DNA from: Hybos culiciformis | Taxonomy: Eukaryota; Arthropoda; Insecta; Diptera; Hybotidae | Reading direction: 5' to 3' | Assembly: GCA_964007475.1 (NCBI GenBank) | Contig: OZ023275.1 | Span: forward strand, 23,252,899 to 23,316,898 | Length of the DNA stretch: 64,000 nt | Part shown: piece by piece, positions 12,913 through 25,400 of the stretch | How the letters are laid out: the number at the start of each line of letters is the position of its first letter | Position numbering within the stretch: the stretch's first letter is position 1 | The notes under the pieces: generated by a model | The model's database searches: none | Told to the model about the DNA's origin: nothing | Seen by the model: only the letters and a program-made list of their open reading frames with translations | Position numbers and translations under genes: made by a program

Positions 12913-13850
12913 CAGAGCCGTATCTAGAGTTTGCGCCGCCTATGGCAAAACATTTAAAATGGCGCCTAATATTTCACTATTATCATACAAAAAATTAACT
13001 TCCAATTTTTGATTTTGATCTATTTTAAATGTTATTATACGAAAGAAAGATAATATTAATTCTTTATTAATTCAACATAACTATTCAATTTTAAATTAAT
13101 ACATTTGTTGATTTTTAACAAATGCAATAACTTCAACAAATTCAATGCTTAGAAATTTTATTATTTTAAATTTAATTTTTCTTGCTTTAATGTTTGCAAA
13201 TCCGTTGATTATTCCATCAAAATTTGCTTCTTCAAACATTTCAAATATCATATCCGATTGACAATAGCTAATCCACTTAAGGAATCTTGTATCATTGTTG
13301 AAAGCATGTAATTTTTAATGAGCTTAAGTTTGCTAAATCTCCTCTCTCCACTAGACAGCCACAGTAACTGGAAGTGTAAGTAAAATTCGTAAAACAAGAT
13401 AAATATTTGGAAATGTTTCACACAAATCAAGTCCAACAATTTTCTTGAAATTTCAAAATGATGTAAAGAGTTTAAATTTTTAAACAGCTCCGCACTTTGA
13501 AATTTAAAGCATTCGATTTCATTCAGCATCTCACCTGAATCTAATTCTGAATACTCCAAACAAACATCTTATACTGCTTTATTTAATTCCATCATGGATC
13601 TGATCTAGACATTAACTTTTCTCTCGACAAAAATTTAATAATTTTCAAATAATTATCAAATTAACAAAAATTAATTTAAAGAAAATTACGTAAATTTACT
13701 AGAATTTTGAAATTTTACATAAAGCTGTAGTAAATTATGTTTACTAAGTAAAAACTGTGTAAAATTTGAAAAATTTAAAATGAGTGAGCGCCTTTTTAAT
13801 CAGGCGCCTATGGCCGGGGCCGTGTTTGCCATACCCTAGTTACGGCTCTG
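12913..13850 (-). mobile_element. Short hAT-superfamily DNA transposon, decayed (938 bp)
   Basis: The element is bounded by terminal inverted repeats: the left end reads CAGAGCCGTATCTAGAGT and the right end, reverse-complemented, CAGAGCCGTAACTAGGGT (16 of 18 match). It is flanked by a perfect 8-bp target-site duplication, CCATCACA, at 12905-12912 and 13851-13858, which is the hAT hallmark. Both ends carry subterminal GGCGCC-type motifs (GGCGCCTAAT on the left, CAGGCGCCTATGGCC on the right), much more GC-rich than the surroundings. Inside, on the minus strand, lies a fragment of a hAT transposase C-terminus. Full hAT elements are usually 2.5-5 kb, so most of the coding region is missing. This copy is an internally deleted, non-autonomous relic inserted in DNA downstream of the MICAL-like exons. 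Confidence 0.92.
13096..13559 (-). pseudogene. hAT transposase C-terminal dimerisation domain, broken fragment
   Basis: The minus-strand frame from 13559 contains GERRFSKLKLIKNYMLSTM followed by IQDSLSGLAI, the conserved core of the hAT C-terminal dimerisation domain, in which consensus copies read roughly ERxFSKLKLIKxYLRSTM. The frame stops just after this at about 13250. The expected continuation, NFDGIINGFANIKARK, appears immediately downstream in another frame and runs to a stop at 13096-13098, so a frameshift has broken the gene. Upstream there is an in-frame stop just before 13559, and the DDE catalytic core and BED zinc finger are absent. The protein cannot be an active transposase. 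It lies within the TIR-bounded element at 12913-13850. Confidence 0.88.
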
Positions 13851-13858
13851 CCATCACA
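13851..13858. repeat. Right target-site duplication of the hAT element
   Basis: CCATCACA directly follows the right TIR and matches the left copy at all eight bases. Confidence 0.92.
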
Positions 13859-16800
13859 TAAAGGACTATTAAAAAAAAATTGTGGCAAATATATATAAAA
13901 AAAATTAAATTGCTTGTTTCGAATAGCTAAGCCTGTCATTGCGAATTGGAAACATTTTATTGCTCACGACTAGGGAGTTTATAAGAAAACAATATTACAA
14001 TTTTTTTTCACAAAAATTTATGTGATCACATAACTTATATTTTGGCAATGCAGCTGTGAGCTTGAATGCAGTTTTTGCGCTGCTTATTATTACCAATTTC
14101 TGCAATTTAACATTTTTTTTTTAACGATATAATGAATACATAATATATTTTCGCTTTTAAATATAAATTATGTAATAGATTTAAACGTTTTTAATGTCTG
14201 CAAGATATTTTGCGGGAAACAAAAAAAAAAAAAACTTGAAAATATTTTCCTTTAATATAAGTAAAACATTTAAAAGGATTGTCAGCTCACATAGACCGGT
14301 TTTATGCGCACATTATTTTCATTATGGGGCCTTTATGTCTCAGACAACCAGACTTTATCACGGTATGTACTTTTTCAAAAATTAAGTATTACAATTTCAA
14401 TAATCTAAATACATTTTTTTTTTTAAAAAATTTAACATTCAATGAGAAAATTTTTAAATCAAGAAATAAATATTTTAATTCAGCTCAACCAATATATTAT
14501 ATTTATTTAGTTAATTTTATATTATACTTGGTTTTGACTATTATTTTAGTACAAAATAAAATTTAGTATGCTAATGTTAAAAATCTGATCTAGTTCTAGT
14601 CATGCTGAAAAATTTGTAACTATTAAAATATGAAACGAAAGTATGTGTATACCTTACATTCGCAGGGACTCAGTTTGTTTTTGAACGAACATTTTTATAC
14701 CCTATTCGGCCCGCTAACTTTATAATGAGTTTATATGCTAAATGTAATTTTACATTATCGATAGAAAAAAATATATTTTATTTTCCACATAATGTTTGCA
14801 ATTAATATTAATAAGGAAGGTAATTTTTTTTTTTCTTTTGTCCTAATATGTTTTAGTTTTCAATATACATACTTATTAATAATGTACTGCGGACAAACAT
14901 ACATACTACAGAATTGAAAAAAATGTATATATATAACAAATAAAAATAGTTAATGTATATTTTGATTAAAATTGCATTTCCTGTAATTAACTCCAATTAA
15001 AATTATAATGTAGGGTTATTAATTCAAGAAAAAATATATTTCTTTTTTTTTTGCATACAACTAAGATCGACAGCTTTTTGATTATTTTATTTATTTATTT
15101 TTTTATTTTTTCTTTTTGAATGTCTAAAATGAAATTATATTTTCACTGTGGGCAATGAACCAAATCTCATTTTAATTGCAAAAACTTTCTCGAAAAAAAA
15201 AATAATTTTTACTCTGCAAACAAAAATTAAATCAATTTATTTTTCTTTAAAGCAAAAAATAAACCCCCGGGCCTATAAATTTAAATTATAACATTTCTGC
15301 AATATATCTATATATAAGGGATTTATAAAAACATAAATATAACTAAATACATACTATATAATATAACAATCCTATGTATAATAAGTATTTAACAACTTGA
15401 ACAGAACTATTTATTTTCAAGTGACTATAAACTGTACAGTATTATGCATTGTAGTGCCCTATTGTGGCTTATCTGAAGCGACTACTCTGTAGGTATACCC
15501 TTTTATGGTAATGGTATGAATTTGGGCATTTTTTGATTTCATTTTCTTCACTTAAAAAAATGTTCGAAGTACCTATACTTCATCCGATGGAAGTATGTAC
15601 CTACCTCATCGAAGAAGATATTATCTATAAATAAATAGTGCAATTCCGCTTATTCTGGTTATGACAAAATGGTCACCATAACTCCAAAAGCATAAGTATA
15701 TTTAAAAAATAATAATAATAATAACATAATACAAAAAAAAAATTTTTTTTTGTCTATAGTGCAATTTAAAAATCTTGAAAATTATAAAAAAAAAAAATGT
15801 TTGATTAATATTTTCAAAAATGTATGAAAAAGTTGAATAGAGGTATTAAAAATTATCACGGGAATTAAAAAAAAAAAAAAAGGCAAAAAATAAAAATTAA
15901 AATAAATAATAGTAGTCAAGTCATAATATTTATGAAAGTATTATGCTCTGTGTTAAGCTTTTTTTTTTTTTTTTCTATCACAATCTTGCTCTATAAAGTT
16001 GTCATTGAAGATATTTTTTGAGCATGGTGTAAAAGATAAAAAAAAAACAATTACATAAAGTGCTGAAGGAGATTATGATGGTGTCATATTATGATTAAGG
16101 TTTCAAGTTTAATTTACCATAAACAACGAAAATAAATAATTATTTTTAAATTTTTTTTTTAAACAGAATAATAATGATTTCATGAGTTCAATTATAACAT
16201 AAAAATATATAGAATTGTGAATTATTTGTCTATTCAAAATTGAAAAGAGGAAAACTTAGTTTCGACAGAGTTTTGTAATCTTTTTGTCACTCTGAATGAC
16301 ATCCATACCAGTACAAGTGAAAGTACTTGTTAAGAATATTATATAAAATGTCCATATATCTTAAATATTGCTTCATCGAGTGTAAAATTATAGAAAGGCA
16401 GCATTACAAATCACATAAACAAAATGAGCATGCATAAAATTATGTTTCCATATATGGATGAAATAAAAATAGAATTCGGTGCTTGTAATAAATAGACAAA
16501 GACATTATTCTATATTTCGATGCCTACATATTTCTATACATTAAAAAAAAAAAAAATTAAAATAAATGAAGTAATTGATATCACTTTGTAGGATTTTCAT
16601 GACATTTTTCAAACAACTTTCTCTATATAATATATTTTAAGGTGTTTTTAATCGTATTAAAAATTACTTAAATAAAATTATATTTTTTTTTTAACATGAT
16701 TGCATTTTTTTTAGTATAATTTTAATTGAAATTTAAATTGTACGATTAAAATTTTATATGTTTTATATCATGTCTGTCTTTTTTAGAGTTATTACATTTA

Positions 16801-17373
16801 AATTAAAAATAAGTATACCAGAAGTAAGTTATTATTATTTTTTTGTAAAGATATTTATCATAAAAGAAAGTGAATTTGTTATCACAATACTTTTAATTTT
16901 AAATTTATATATTACTGGTTTATATATATATAAGAAACAAATTGTTTCCTAAATCAATTTCTGGTCAATCCTTTTTCTGGTGAAATATAATATACTTTTC
17001 ATTTTTCAAGCAAGTTTAGTGGACAATTAGATTGATTATTATTTCAACTATTTACAAAATTTCTCTGGTCATTATTTGTTGTGACTATTTCTTTATAGAA
17101 ATTGTTATTTCGTATATATAAATTATGACCGAAACAAATTCCAAAATTGTATGAATTGTGAGCAGATAAATTCTGATCTGTAGCCTTTATATACAACGAA
17201 TTTCATTTAAATATTATATTTGTGCAGCTTGAACGAAAATTCAGAATAAAGTTATATTGGAAAAACATCCTGTTTAACTACAAAACCCTGTGCAGCTGTT
17301 TTTTTAGTGAAAAATAAATTATTATGTGAAAGTGAATTTGATTTAAAAGATTAAAAAATCAAAAAAAACTTAC
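13859..17373. other. Presumed intron downstream of the second MICAL-like exon
   Basis: Noncoding AT-rich DNA. Less AT-rich patches at 14270-14360 and 14640-14730 look like decayed repeats, but no ends or duplications could be matched. Confidence 0.6.
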
Positions 17374-17558
17374 CTTGTGAAGCAAATGTTTGATAAAATT
17401 GTGACAAATATGTTAAAATTGATAAACGATCTGGTACATATGATGATTCCATATCTTCTGCATCTAATAATGCTGGAATTCCTAAATGGATTTCAGCCAT
17501 TCTAAAAGCCAATTCATTATTGTGATAAACATCATTTTTATTTAATTTATCAAATTCA
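17374..17558 (-). CDS. MICAL-like protein, second coding exon (C-terminal half of CH domain)
   Basis: This exon completes the CH domain begun at 19207-19358. It starts after a poly-T/CAG acceptor (AG at 17560-17559) with one base that completes the split Ile codon, runs 61 codons and leaves one base before a GTAAGT donor (17373-17368). Conserved CH features are visible: [20 protein letters not shown] at residues 64-83, then [18 protein letters not shown] at residues 92-109. The two exons together give about 112 residues, the normal span of one CH domain plus a short tail. The reading frame ends in phase 1, so the next exon must begin by completing a Gly codon. I could not identify it in the 17.4 kb downstream on this strand; the LIM and bMERB exons are expected beyond position 1. 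Codons favour A/T at third positions, like the surrounding DNA. Confidence 0.9.
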
Positions 17559-17735
17559 CTGAAAAAAAAAAACAAAATGTTGAAAAATAATCACAATCAG
17601 AAATTTCAAAAAATTGGAATACAAATGAAATATGGGGCCCGTTTTAAATTTTGATTTAAGTCACAATCAGGAGCTGAACATATTTTTTAGATTCCTACCA
17701 ATACCAGTTAGTCCTAGACCATATATAAATATAAC

Positions 17736-17776
17736 AATTTTCATCGAAATCTAAATTTTCATCGAAGTCCAAATCC
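17736..17776 (+). repeat. Diverged interspersed-repeat relic with TTTTCATCGAAATC words
   Basis: AATTTTCATCGAAATCT is followed by TTTTCATCGAAGTCCAAATCC. The flanking word TTTTTTAGATTCCTACCAA also resembles sequence near 60920. A related stretch occurs at 61015-61037. This suggests two old copies of the same dispersed repeat; its class cannot be named by eye. Confidence 0.45.
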
Positions 17777-18527
17777 TTAGGAAGGTGTGTAAGCATTTTT
17801 TTAACTTAATTTAATCGACATTTATCTACACACATATACTAATTTTAATAAGAATCCATATTAATTTCAAAAGCATTTAAGGAATAGAGCATTAAAAATA
17901 AAAAACGGACTGTATATTTTCATTTTGTGTCTGTCCATCCGTCTATTCATTCGTCCCTCACTAAAATCTTTATACCTGTGAAACTACTTGGCGAATTATA
18001 ATTTTAAAATGCTAAAATATGCTTAATCTTGTACGCTTTCAGTGGATCTTAAGAGTGATATTCTCCGATTACGGGTTCGGGAATTAGAAACTATCAACCA
18101 ATCTAAATAATTTCATATACCACTAGGTAGGTATATATATACATAAAATAAATACTAACATTAATGAAAAAAAAAAAACAATTAATTCTAGTTCTTACAA
18201 TTTTGATAATATGATAATGATGATGACTAATTTTAATGAAAATAAAGTTTCTATCTATAAAAAGTATTTCATATCTATATTTATATATTTATATCAAAAA
18301 ATTATATAAAACACATACTTATTTTATTTCAAACAAAATCGTTATTAAAAATTTTTGATGTCACATTTTTTTATTTAAATCAAACAATTGACAGAAAAAA
18401 AAAAAAAAATAGCTGATAAAGAAATAAAACTAAAATTTAGCTTTTTTTTTTCTTGTTTTATTAAACTTATTCATATAGGTACTTAATAAGTTTTTTTTAT
18501 ATCATTTGAATTGGCTTATAAGCAAGT

Positions 18528-18600
18528 GTTTCCGTGGTGTAGCGGTTATCACATCCGCCTAACACGCGGAAGGCCCCCGGTTCGATCCCGGGCGGAAACA
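18528..18600 (+). tRNA. tRNA-Val (anticodon AAC)
   Basis: A complete 73-base cloverleaf can be folded by eye. The acceptor stem GTTTCCG (18528-18534) pairs perfectly with CGGAAAC (18593-18599), with discriminator A at 18600. The anticodon stem TCCGC/GCGGA encloses the loop CTAACAC, giving anticodon AAC at 18561-18563. The T arm holds the box B promoter GGTTCGATCCC, and box A-like TGGTGTAGCGGTTATC covers the D arm. There is no intron and no CCA tail, as expected for a eukaryotic nuclear gene. A 15-base T-run begins at 18607 and is the RNA polymerase III stop. The gene sits inside an intron of the MICAL-like gene in the opposite orientation. It looks intact and functional. Confidence 0.97.
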
Positions 18601-18606
18601 TAAATA

Positions 18607-18621
18607 TTTTTTTTTTTTTTT
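18607..18621 (+). terminator. RNA polymerase III T-run terminator of tRNA-Val
   Basis: An uninterrupted T-run starts seven bases after the last tRNA base, the usual RNA polymerase III stop. Such runs are common by chance in this AT-rich window, so the position right after the tRNA is the main support. Confidence 0.75.
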
Positions 18622-19206
18622 CTAAATAAAGAATTGAATTGATATATTATTAAATTGAGATACGTCATCGTGAATACAAATAAAAATTAGTATCATAATT
18701 TGCCACTTTTAATATATTTTTATATCAATCATTTATTATTTTAACATTGTGGTTTATTTTAACATTCACATTTTTTGTTCAGCTCAGTTTTGGGAGTTTC
18801 TACAAAATAATGAGAGCTTGACTTATCATGTAGCACAGTAATCCGGTCACTATTTGATCACATAAATATTGTATATAAAATAAATATGTAAAAAAAAAAC
18901 GTAAATTCATAAAATGCCTTGGCTATTATTTGAATTACTAAAATAATCTAAATACTTACATATTATTTTTCAGTTGGAATAATATTGAATATTAAATACT
19001 TTTTTAGCTTTTCACAAATGCAGATGTTTAGAAAATTAATTAAGTTTGAAAATTTTTAGTTAGTAAAAAATTAAAAATTTTTTAATAAATTCATATTCTC
19101 GAGCGAGAGTGAAATTTGAAAAGAATAAATCACAATTTTTAATATCTATATGTTTATCATCTTATCGTCATTAAATAATTTCATAAATTTCATTTTGATC
19201 ACTTAC

Positions 19207-19358
19207 ATTATATCTGGACGAAAATGATGAACTAAAGCGCAAAATGCTAAACCATCTCTCCAAGAAGTTGTCATATTTTCAATTTTTACTCCTGGATAAC
19301 TTTCAACCATACGTTTGCACCATAATTCCAATGCTTTTGTACCACGTCTTTCACCCAT
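19207..19358 (-). CDS. MICAL-like protein, first coding exon (N-terminal half of CH domain)
   Basis: This exon encodes the start of a calponin-homology domain. MICAL-like proteins are cytoplasmic Rab-effector scaffolds with CH, LIM and C-terminal bMERB domains, acting in endosomal recycling and actin-linked trafficking; that role is family knowledge. Seen here: a start codon at 19358-19356, N-terminus MGERRGTKALELWCKRM, then the CH signature TSWRDGLAFCALVHHFRPD at residues 31-49. The exon gives 50 codons plus two bases and ends at a consensus GTAAGT donor (19206-19201). It joins in frame to the exon at 17374-17558, giving residue 51 as Ile. The upstream frame continues a few codons to another ATG, but those residues (MKYYILFFLN) are low complexity and MGERRGTK matches my memory of insect MICAL-like starts, so I chose the latter. 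EHBP1 and MICAL have related CH domains but fit this N-terminus less well. Confidence 0.9.
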
Positions 19359-19416
19359 ATTTAAAAAAAAAAGTATATAATATTTCACACTTGAATGAAG
19401 TTTATTTTTATTTAAT
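19359..19416 (-). promoter_or_regulatory. 5'UTR segment of the MICAL-like exon, preceded by a splice acceptor
   Basis: On the minus strand a long T-run followed by ATTTGCAG (AG at 19418-19417) forms a strong 3' splice site 58 bases before the chosen ATG. No in-frame conserved residues lie between this acceptor and the ATG. The simplest reading is that transcription starts further upstream (higher coordinates) in a noncoding first exon that is spliced to position 19416. The acceptor is seen directly; its use is inferred. Confidence 0.6.
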
Positions 19417-22400
19417 CTGCAAATAAAAAAAAAAAATCAATGAATTAGACTTTTCGAATAATGCATTAAAAGTATAGGAAATATATTTAAAGCCGTGTTG
19501 AAGACTTGGAACTTAATTTTATAAAATAAGGTAATATGAAATCTTCTAGAAAGTTTGAAAGCTATGTTCAATACAATTTTAATTCGAACATTAAAAAAAT
19601 TCAACGCAGCATTTATCTCGTAAATTAAAGGACAGTTGCCCAATCCATATTTAAATCTCAACAGCAGTGACTTAAATATATTTCAATTTAAAAGAGTTAA
19701 AATAAGTTAACATTTATAAAATTTTGCTTTTGAAAAATTAAACCAAAAATAAAATATACTTTTAATAAGTTAATCGAAATTTAACAGCAAACAGCATTAT
19801 AAATTATGATTACATAGCCCCAGGATAACTTGTGGTAGGTTTTTAAAAAAATTAATATAAAAAAAAGAAATTCTAAGCACTTAATATAAAATTGTTTTTA
19901 TACATTTTTATGATATGATTTAATTTTAATCGTTAAGGATTTTTAAAAAAACCCTACTATATATTTAATTTTATTTTTTATTTTTATTTTTTCAAATTAT
20001 ATTATTATAAATTAATATTTTTTTAAAAAGATTGACGAGCTTATAAATATAAAATAAGAGATAAGATGAAATCTCTGTCTGTGTTTATACAATGTAACAT
20101 AATATGTATTTTAGAAATATAACAACGTCAAAATGATTAAGATTGAGAACATTTCTTCATTTTCAGCACTAAAAAAAAATTTAATTTTAGGTAATTATGT
20201 TTTTTCGCGTTAAAATATCACGTGGTCAAAATTCAGTTCTCCTAGTTTTAGAGCGCCGGCCACATGAGATTCTATTTTATTTATATTCTAAATTGTGTTT
20301 TCAATATATTTGTTTTGTTTCAGAATTATTGACAACAATCAATCACATTTTTTTGCGACAGAAGCTTGTCAACAAATCAAGTAAAACAATGTATGTAAAT
20401 GTATATATAATGTATCATAATGTTAAATAAAAAATAAATTTTACCTTTGAATATTTTTTAAACTTGAAAGGATTCTTATTTATTAATTAAGTATGGATGC
20501 GGTATAAATGTATACTACAGTATGTACATAATGTGGTTTTTTTTATTATAGTTGTAGACATATTAAGTAAGTAACAAATAATAAAACCACAAAAATAAAT
20601 GAAACCATCCTATTATAATTTTTTGTTTGTTTCAATGTTTATTAAAACAAGTCTTGCAAGCAATATTATTACTTTAAGATATTTTTTTTTTTTCAATTTT
20701 AATTAACTTAACCTCTTTCTTCGAATATTATGTTGTCAATATGTATTTGACATTTAAGAATTTTTTAATAAATTTTTTTTATTTTTTCAATATTGTTTAC
20801 CACCACCACAGCTATCTCTTCTAAACGTATATTCAATGAAAAAAAATATTAATTCTTATAATACCACTTGAATTCTCGAATAAAAAAAAATTTGTAAAAC
20901 ATAGATGAATAATTAATTTATTCTAACATTTTTTTTTATTTTATAATTTAAAATTTTCAGCACAAAAAAGAAATAATAATTTCATGCTTATGATTTTCTT
21001 TAAAATTCTTTTGAAATAAACTTTAAATAGTGTTTAATAACCATATAGTTAATATTTACAACATTAATTTTATAGGGTGATTTTTATACATTTAAAAATA
21101 TGCACATTGAACAAAATGTACTTTATTCATATTTTTGAACTAAAGAATTATTATTCTAAATTACTTATACGAAGACGGGTGTAACGTCAACTTTTGTGAT
21201 AATTGCAGATTTGGTAAATATTCCCGTATCCGTTTCTTTTTTTTTTTAATTATTTTCTATCTCTAACAGCCTCAAAAATACAATAAAATTGAACACTTCT
21301 CCATATAGATTTCCTAAAATAAAAACAGAAAAAATTTAATATCTCAAAACTATCAAAATTAAATTACGCCCTTCTCGCTTATTAAGACAGTATTACTCAC
21401 CGTATACTGTTCTAACATTCTCTCCTTTATAAGTATCTTCTATCAATTTTATTCATTACAATTAAAAAGGAATAATGAAAAATATAATTGAGTTAAAAAA
21501 AAAAAGCATTAAGTACTGTATCTTCGTTTTTTTATTAAAAAAATTACTCGAAGACAATATTTCGTTCTTTGTTTCGAATTTCAAAGTACAGAGATTTAAT
21601 AAAACATGTCTTGTGTTCTTTAATATGATATTTTTCATCAAATTTTCACGCATTACTATAATTTTAGCTATCTTCATACCAAAAAAAATTTTTGTTTTTA
21701 AATTTTATATTTTAAATAAAGAAGACACCGCTCTATGTGATTTATTTCGATATTATTTTTTGTGCGCGCTTTTAATTCAATGTCAAAGTAAATTTTCATT
21801 TTGGAATAAAAAAAAAATAAATAATAAATTTTATTAATTTTTATAATAATGTAATACACCTGATGCACGATTAAATTACAAATATAATATTTCTTAAGTT
21901 CGAAATCGCAACAAAAGCCATTTATGTTTTTTTTCTTCTATTTATTGCCATCAGAAAATAATTGATAAAATATGAGATGTCGCATTAAATAATAAAATTT
22001 TGTTTTACTATGATTTTCCACAAACAGCATGTAAGTCAAACACACATAGATATATAAACACGTTATACAAAATGAAAAGATTAAAACTATTTTTAGTACA
22101 TGCAATGCGGGAATTTATACTTTATTATCTTATCGCTGCTACTATTTACTATTATCTCTAAGCTTTGTAATCGCGGTATTTTACTCCGCAATCAAAAAGT
22201 TCTATTACGGAAATTAAAACACAATGTAATAAAATTTGAATTTTAAAATTTGATATTTTTATTTATAGATAGATAATAGATTAGAGACTGAAACTTATAA
22301 AATCTTTTTTCCTTGTTCACTATACTATCCATATTAAATGAATTTAAAATAAAATTTACGGAATTTGTAATTTGTTAACTTTAATTCATGAATAATTTTT

Positions 22401-25400
22401 TTTTCCTTTTTTTAATTTTTCAACTTTTAGTTACATACTACTGAATCTATATACAGACAATTTTTTATTAAACTTTTTATAATATGAAAAAATATATATA
22501 TAGGTATAAGATACCTATAATATTATTTTATTTTTGCTAAAAATACCATATTTAAAATATTATGGATGACTTAATCCATAATTATATCTATGGCTGTATA
22601 TGGTATTTCCACATTATTATATTATATTTAAAATAAATACAAAATTTTAAAGTTAGCATGTTACTGGGTTTTTGTTTTTTTTTATGCAAAAAATCTTACA
22701 AACAATATTTTATAATAGATAGTTACATATATATTTTCTATAATTTATTACTTCTTTCTAAAAATGTTGTACACATATAACATAAATACTTAGGTACATA
22801 GGTTTTTTATGCTTGCTATTTAGGATGAAAGGTAATTTGACTAATGTAAATTATGAAATATAGAAGTATCTCAATAAAAAAGATTAAAACACATGAAAAA
22901 AAAGCCTTTAAAAGATATAAGGAAAGTTTGAAAAATATGCTTGCTTGTTGTAGGCTGCAGTAATATTTATTTACATTAATTAATTTTCCTTCTGATATCT
23001 TATCTATACATTTGTACATACAAACAGTCATAAATTATTATTATTATTATAATATTTAATGTCTGCGAATCATTGATATTGGGATTACTGACCCTTATAA
23101 AACCGTTTCCTTTCCAAAATTTTCAAACTCACGCATTGAAATTCGGGAGCCAAAAACTTGTATAAGTTAACCTTGGCAAATATGAACATTGAACTGATCG
23201 TTGCACTATTTTCATTTGATCTTTCTGACAAAACTCTAAATAAAAAGTTAAAAGATTCATAATTTTTTTTTAAGCGGAATATTTATATAAAATTTACTAA
23301 CATTTATGTAAACATAATTACCCTAAATAAACACAAATAAACATCAGAAATAAATTTATATATTCAAAAAATAATTATTCTAACTTTTATTAGCCAAGCT
23401 GTTAAGCTTAAAATATTCAATAAATTATTAATATTCAGCTCATATTCATATTCTGATTTTTTATAATTGATTTATAAATCTATTCATGATAGTTTATCAC
23501 ATATATGAATATACATATAGTATATGTATTTGTAAACGTAGAATCTAGATTTGTACCATTGTACATAGTGTATACCTTATTCATTTTTTTTTTCTTTTTA
23601 GTGGTAAAAATTGTTAAAAGCATAAATAAAAATAAATAACTATTATTGAATACAATAAAATTATAACAAAATCGTTAAAAATTATTTAGACATAATTTTT
23701 CTTTTCTATTTTTTCATTTTAAGTATGATATTTTTTCCAAATTATAGGTTCTTATTTATTTTAAAAATTGGTTTCTAGTGAGAAAACTTTAAAAAATATA
23801 ATTTGAAATAAAAATGAAAAAAATAAAGTTCGCAATAGTTAAGAACACTGTGGCAATTGAATTGTAGCAAGTGCAACTTTTGTTATTCATTATTTTGCTG
23901 TCTTATATTAACAAAATTAATAATTTTCCTTTTCTTCAAATCAATCTAATGAAAAAATTTCGAAACGAAATGAAACTTTGAATTAGAAAATTCATGGTAT
24001 TATTAACTGTCTGTACGATTCGATAAATATAAAAATTTGCTAGATAGGATTAGCATAGTTTTTTGTAACTTTAAAAATTCAAACAATTAATGGAAAAATA
24101 TCTTCAAGAATAAATAATTTTTGAGAACGGAAGTATTTTTTCTTCTTATTGGCTTATACACCACAATAAGTAGATAGATAATGTACATAGGTTAAGTTAC
24201 AATCAACGAATATATAAAATAATAATAGTTAAATGAGATATAATTTGTTTTAATGAAGATTGCGTGTAAAAAAATAAAACCAAAAATATTTTTTTTTTTT
24301 TTACATTTATTATATTGTTTGATTGAAACAAAGAAAATTGGGTTCCCAATGTAATTAGGTTGTCATTATTTTGCAAAGTGGAGTCACCGAACTTTTAAAT
24401 GACTCACTATGTCACGCAATATAATTTTTTTTTTTTTAAACAAATTAATCATAAAAGCCTTCAACTTCAAGTTAAAACTGTGAAATCGTAGGAATAATTT
24501 AAAGGAGGAGTTTACCCATTTTATAATGTTCATATGAATTTTTATGTTTAATGAATAAAGTCAACCCGTGTGGTTCACCTTCACAGAAATTCTAAATTAT
24601 CATTATTTTATAGGAAAATTATTTTTAAAGAAAAATTATAAGTTCTCTATAAATGAAGACAACTTAATTCGTATATTGCTCAATTAGAAAACATTTAAAA
24701 ATAATTACGAGATTTTTAAGTGGACTTCACTTATTTCAAAAAAAAAAAACTAACACTAAAATACCCTCTTGAAGTTCAAACATCTACAAAACAAAACAAA
24801 AAACTTTTTTTAATTCAAGCCAAGGAGATGTTTTTATTTTTAAACAATATTTATTCAATTTTTTTTTATTTTATTTTCAAAGTAAATTACTCATTATACT
24901 TTTAAATTTGAATAAATATTTGTATTGTCAATAAAAATTAATAAGAGAAAAAAAAAAGATAAAAAAAATTATGTTAAATTCATAATAATCGTTATCTTTA
25001 TTATTACCACAATTAAGATTAAGATATCAGATTTTATATAAAAGAAAAATAATTATTCATTTTTATTTTTGATTTCGGCAATAAAAAATTAAAAGGTTGA
25101 CTAAGAAAAGCTCTGGGCTAATTGGTGCAATCAAGCGCAATAAAAAAATACTTTACAGTGCAATATTGTACAGTCAAAGACAATAATATATATTCTAACC
25201 AGCTTAGAATCCAAATCAGACACTATTGGTGTTTTGTTTAATATGTATTTGGAGGGTTTTTAAGTTTTCTTGAGCTATATACTTATACAATTTAAAAATA
25301 AATATGTAATTTTAAGATATTTAAAAAAAACACCATATAAATAAATTTTTTTATACAAAAAATGCAAAATAAATTATTATTGAAATTAAAAAAAAAACAA

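Larger units (their letters stand above)
17559..19206 (-). other. Intron within the CH domain of the MICAL-like gene
   Basis: This 1,648-base intron has GTAAGT at its 5' end and TTTTTTTTTCAG at its 3' end on the minus strand. It interrupts the Ile codon right after the HHFRPD motif. It contains a tRNA-Val gene on the opposite strand, diverged repeat-like sequence at about 17625-18120, and otherwise AT-rich simple sequence. Confidence 0.85.

Noticed and set aside
21475..21837. 120-codon plus-strand frame, the longest in the window
   Set aside because: Highly biased to F, I, K and L, overlapped by an equally long frame on the other strand, with no recognisable domain or splice context.
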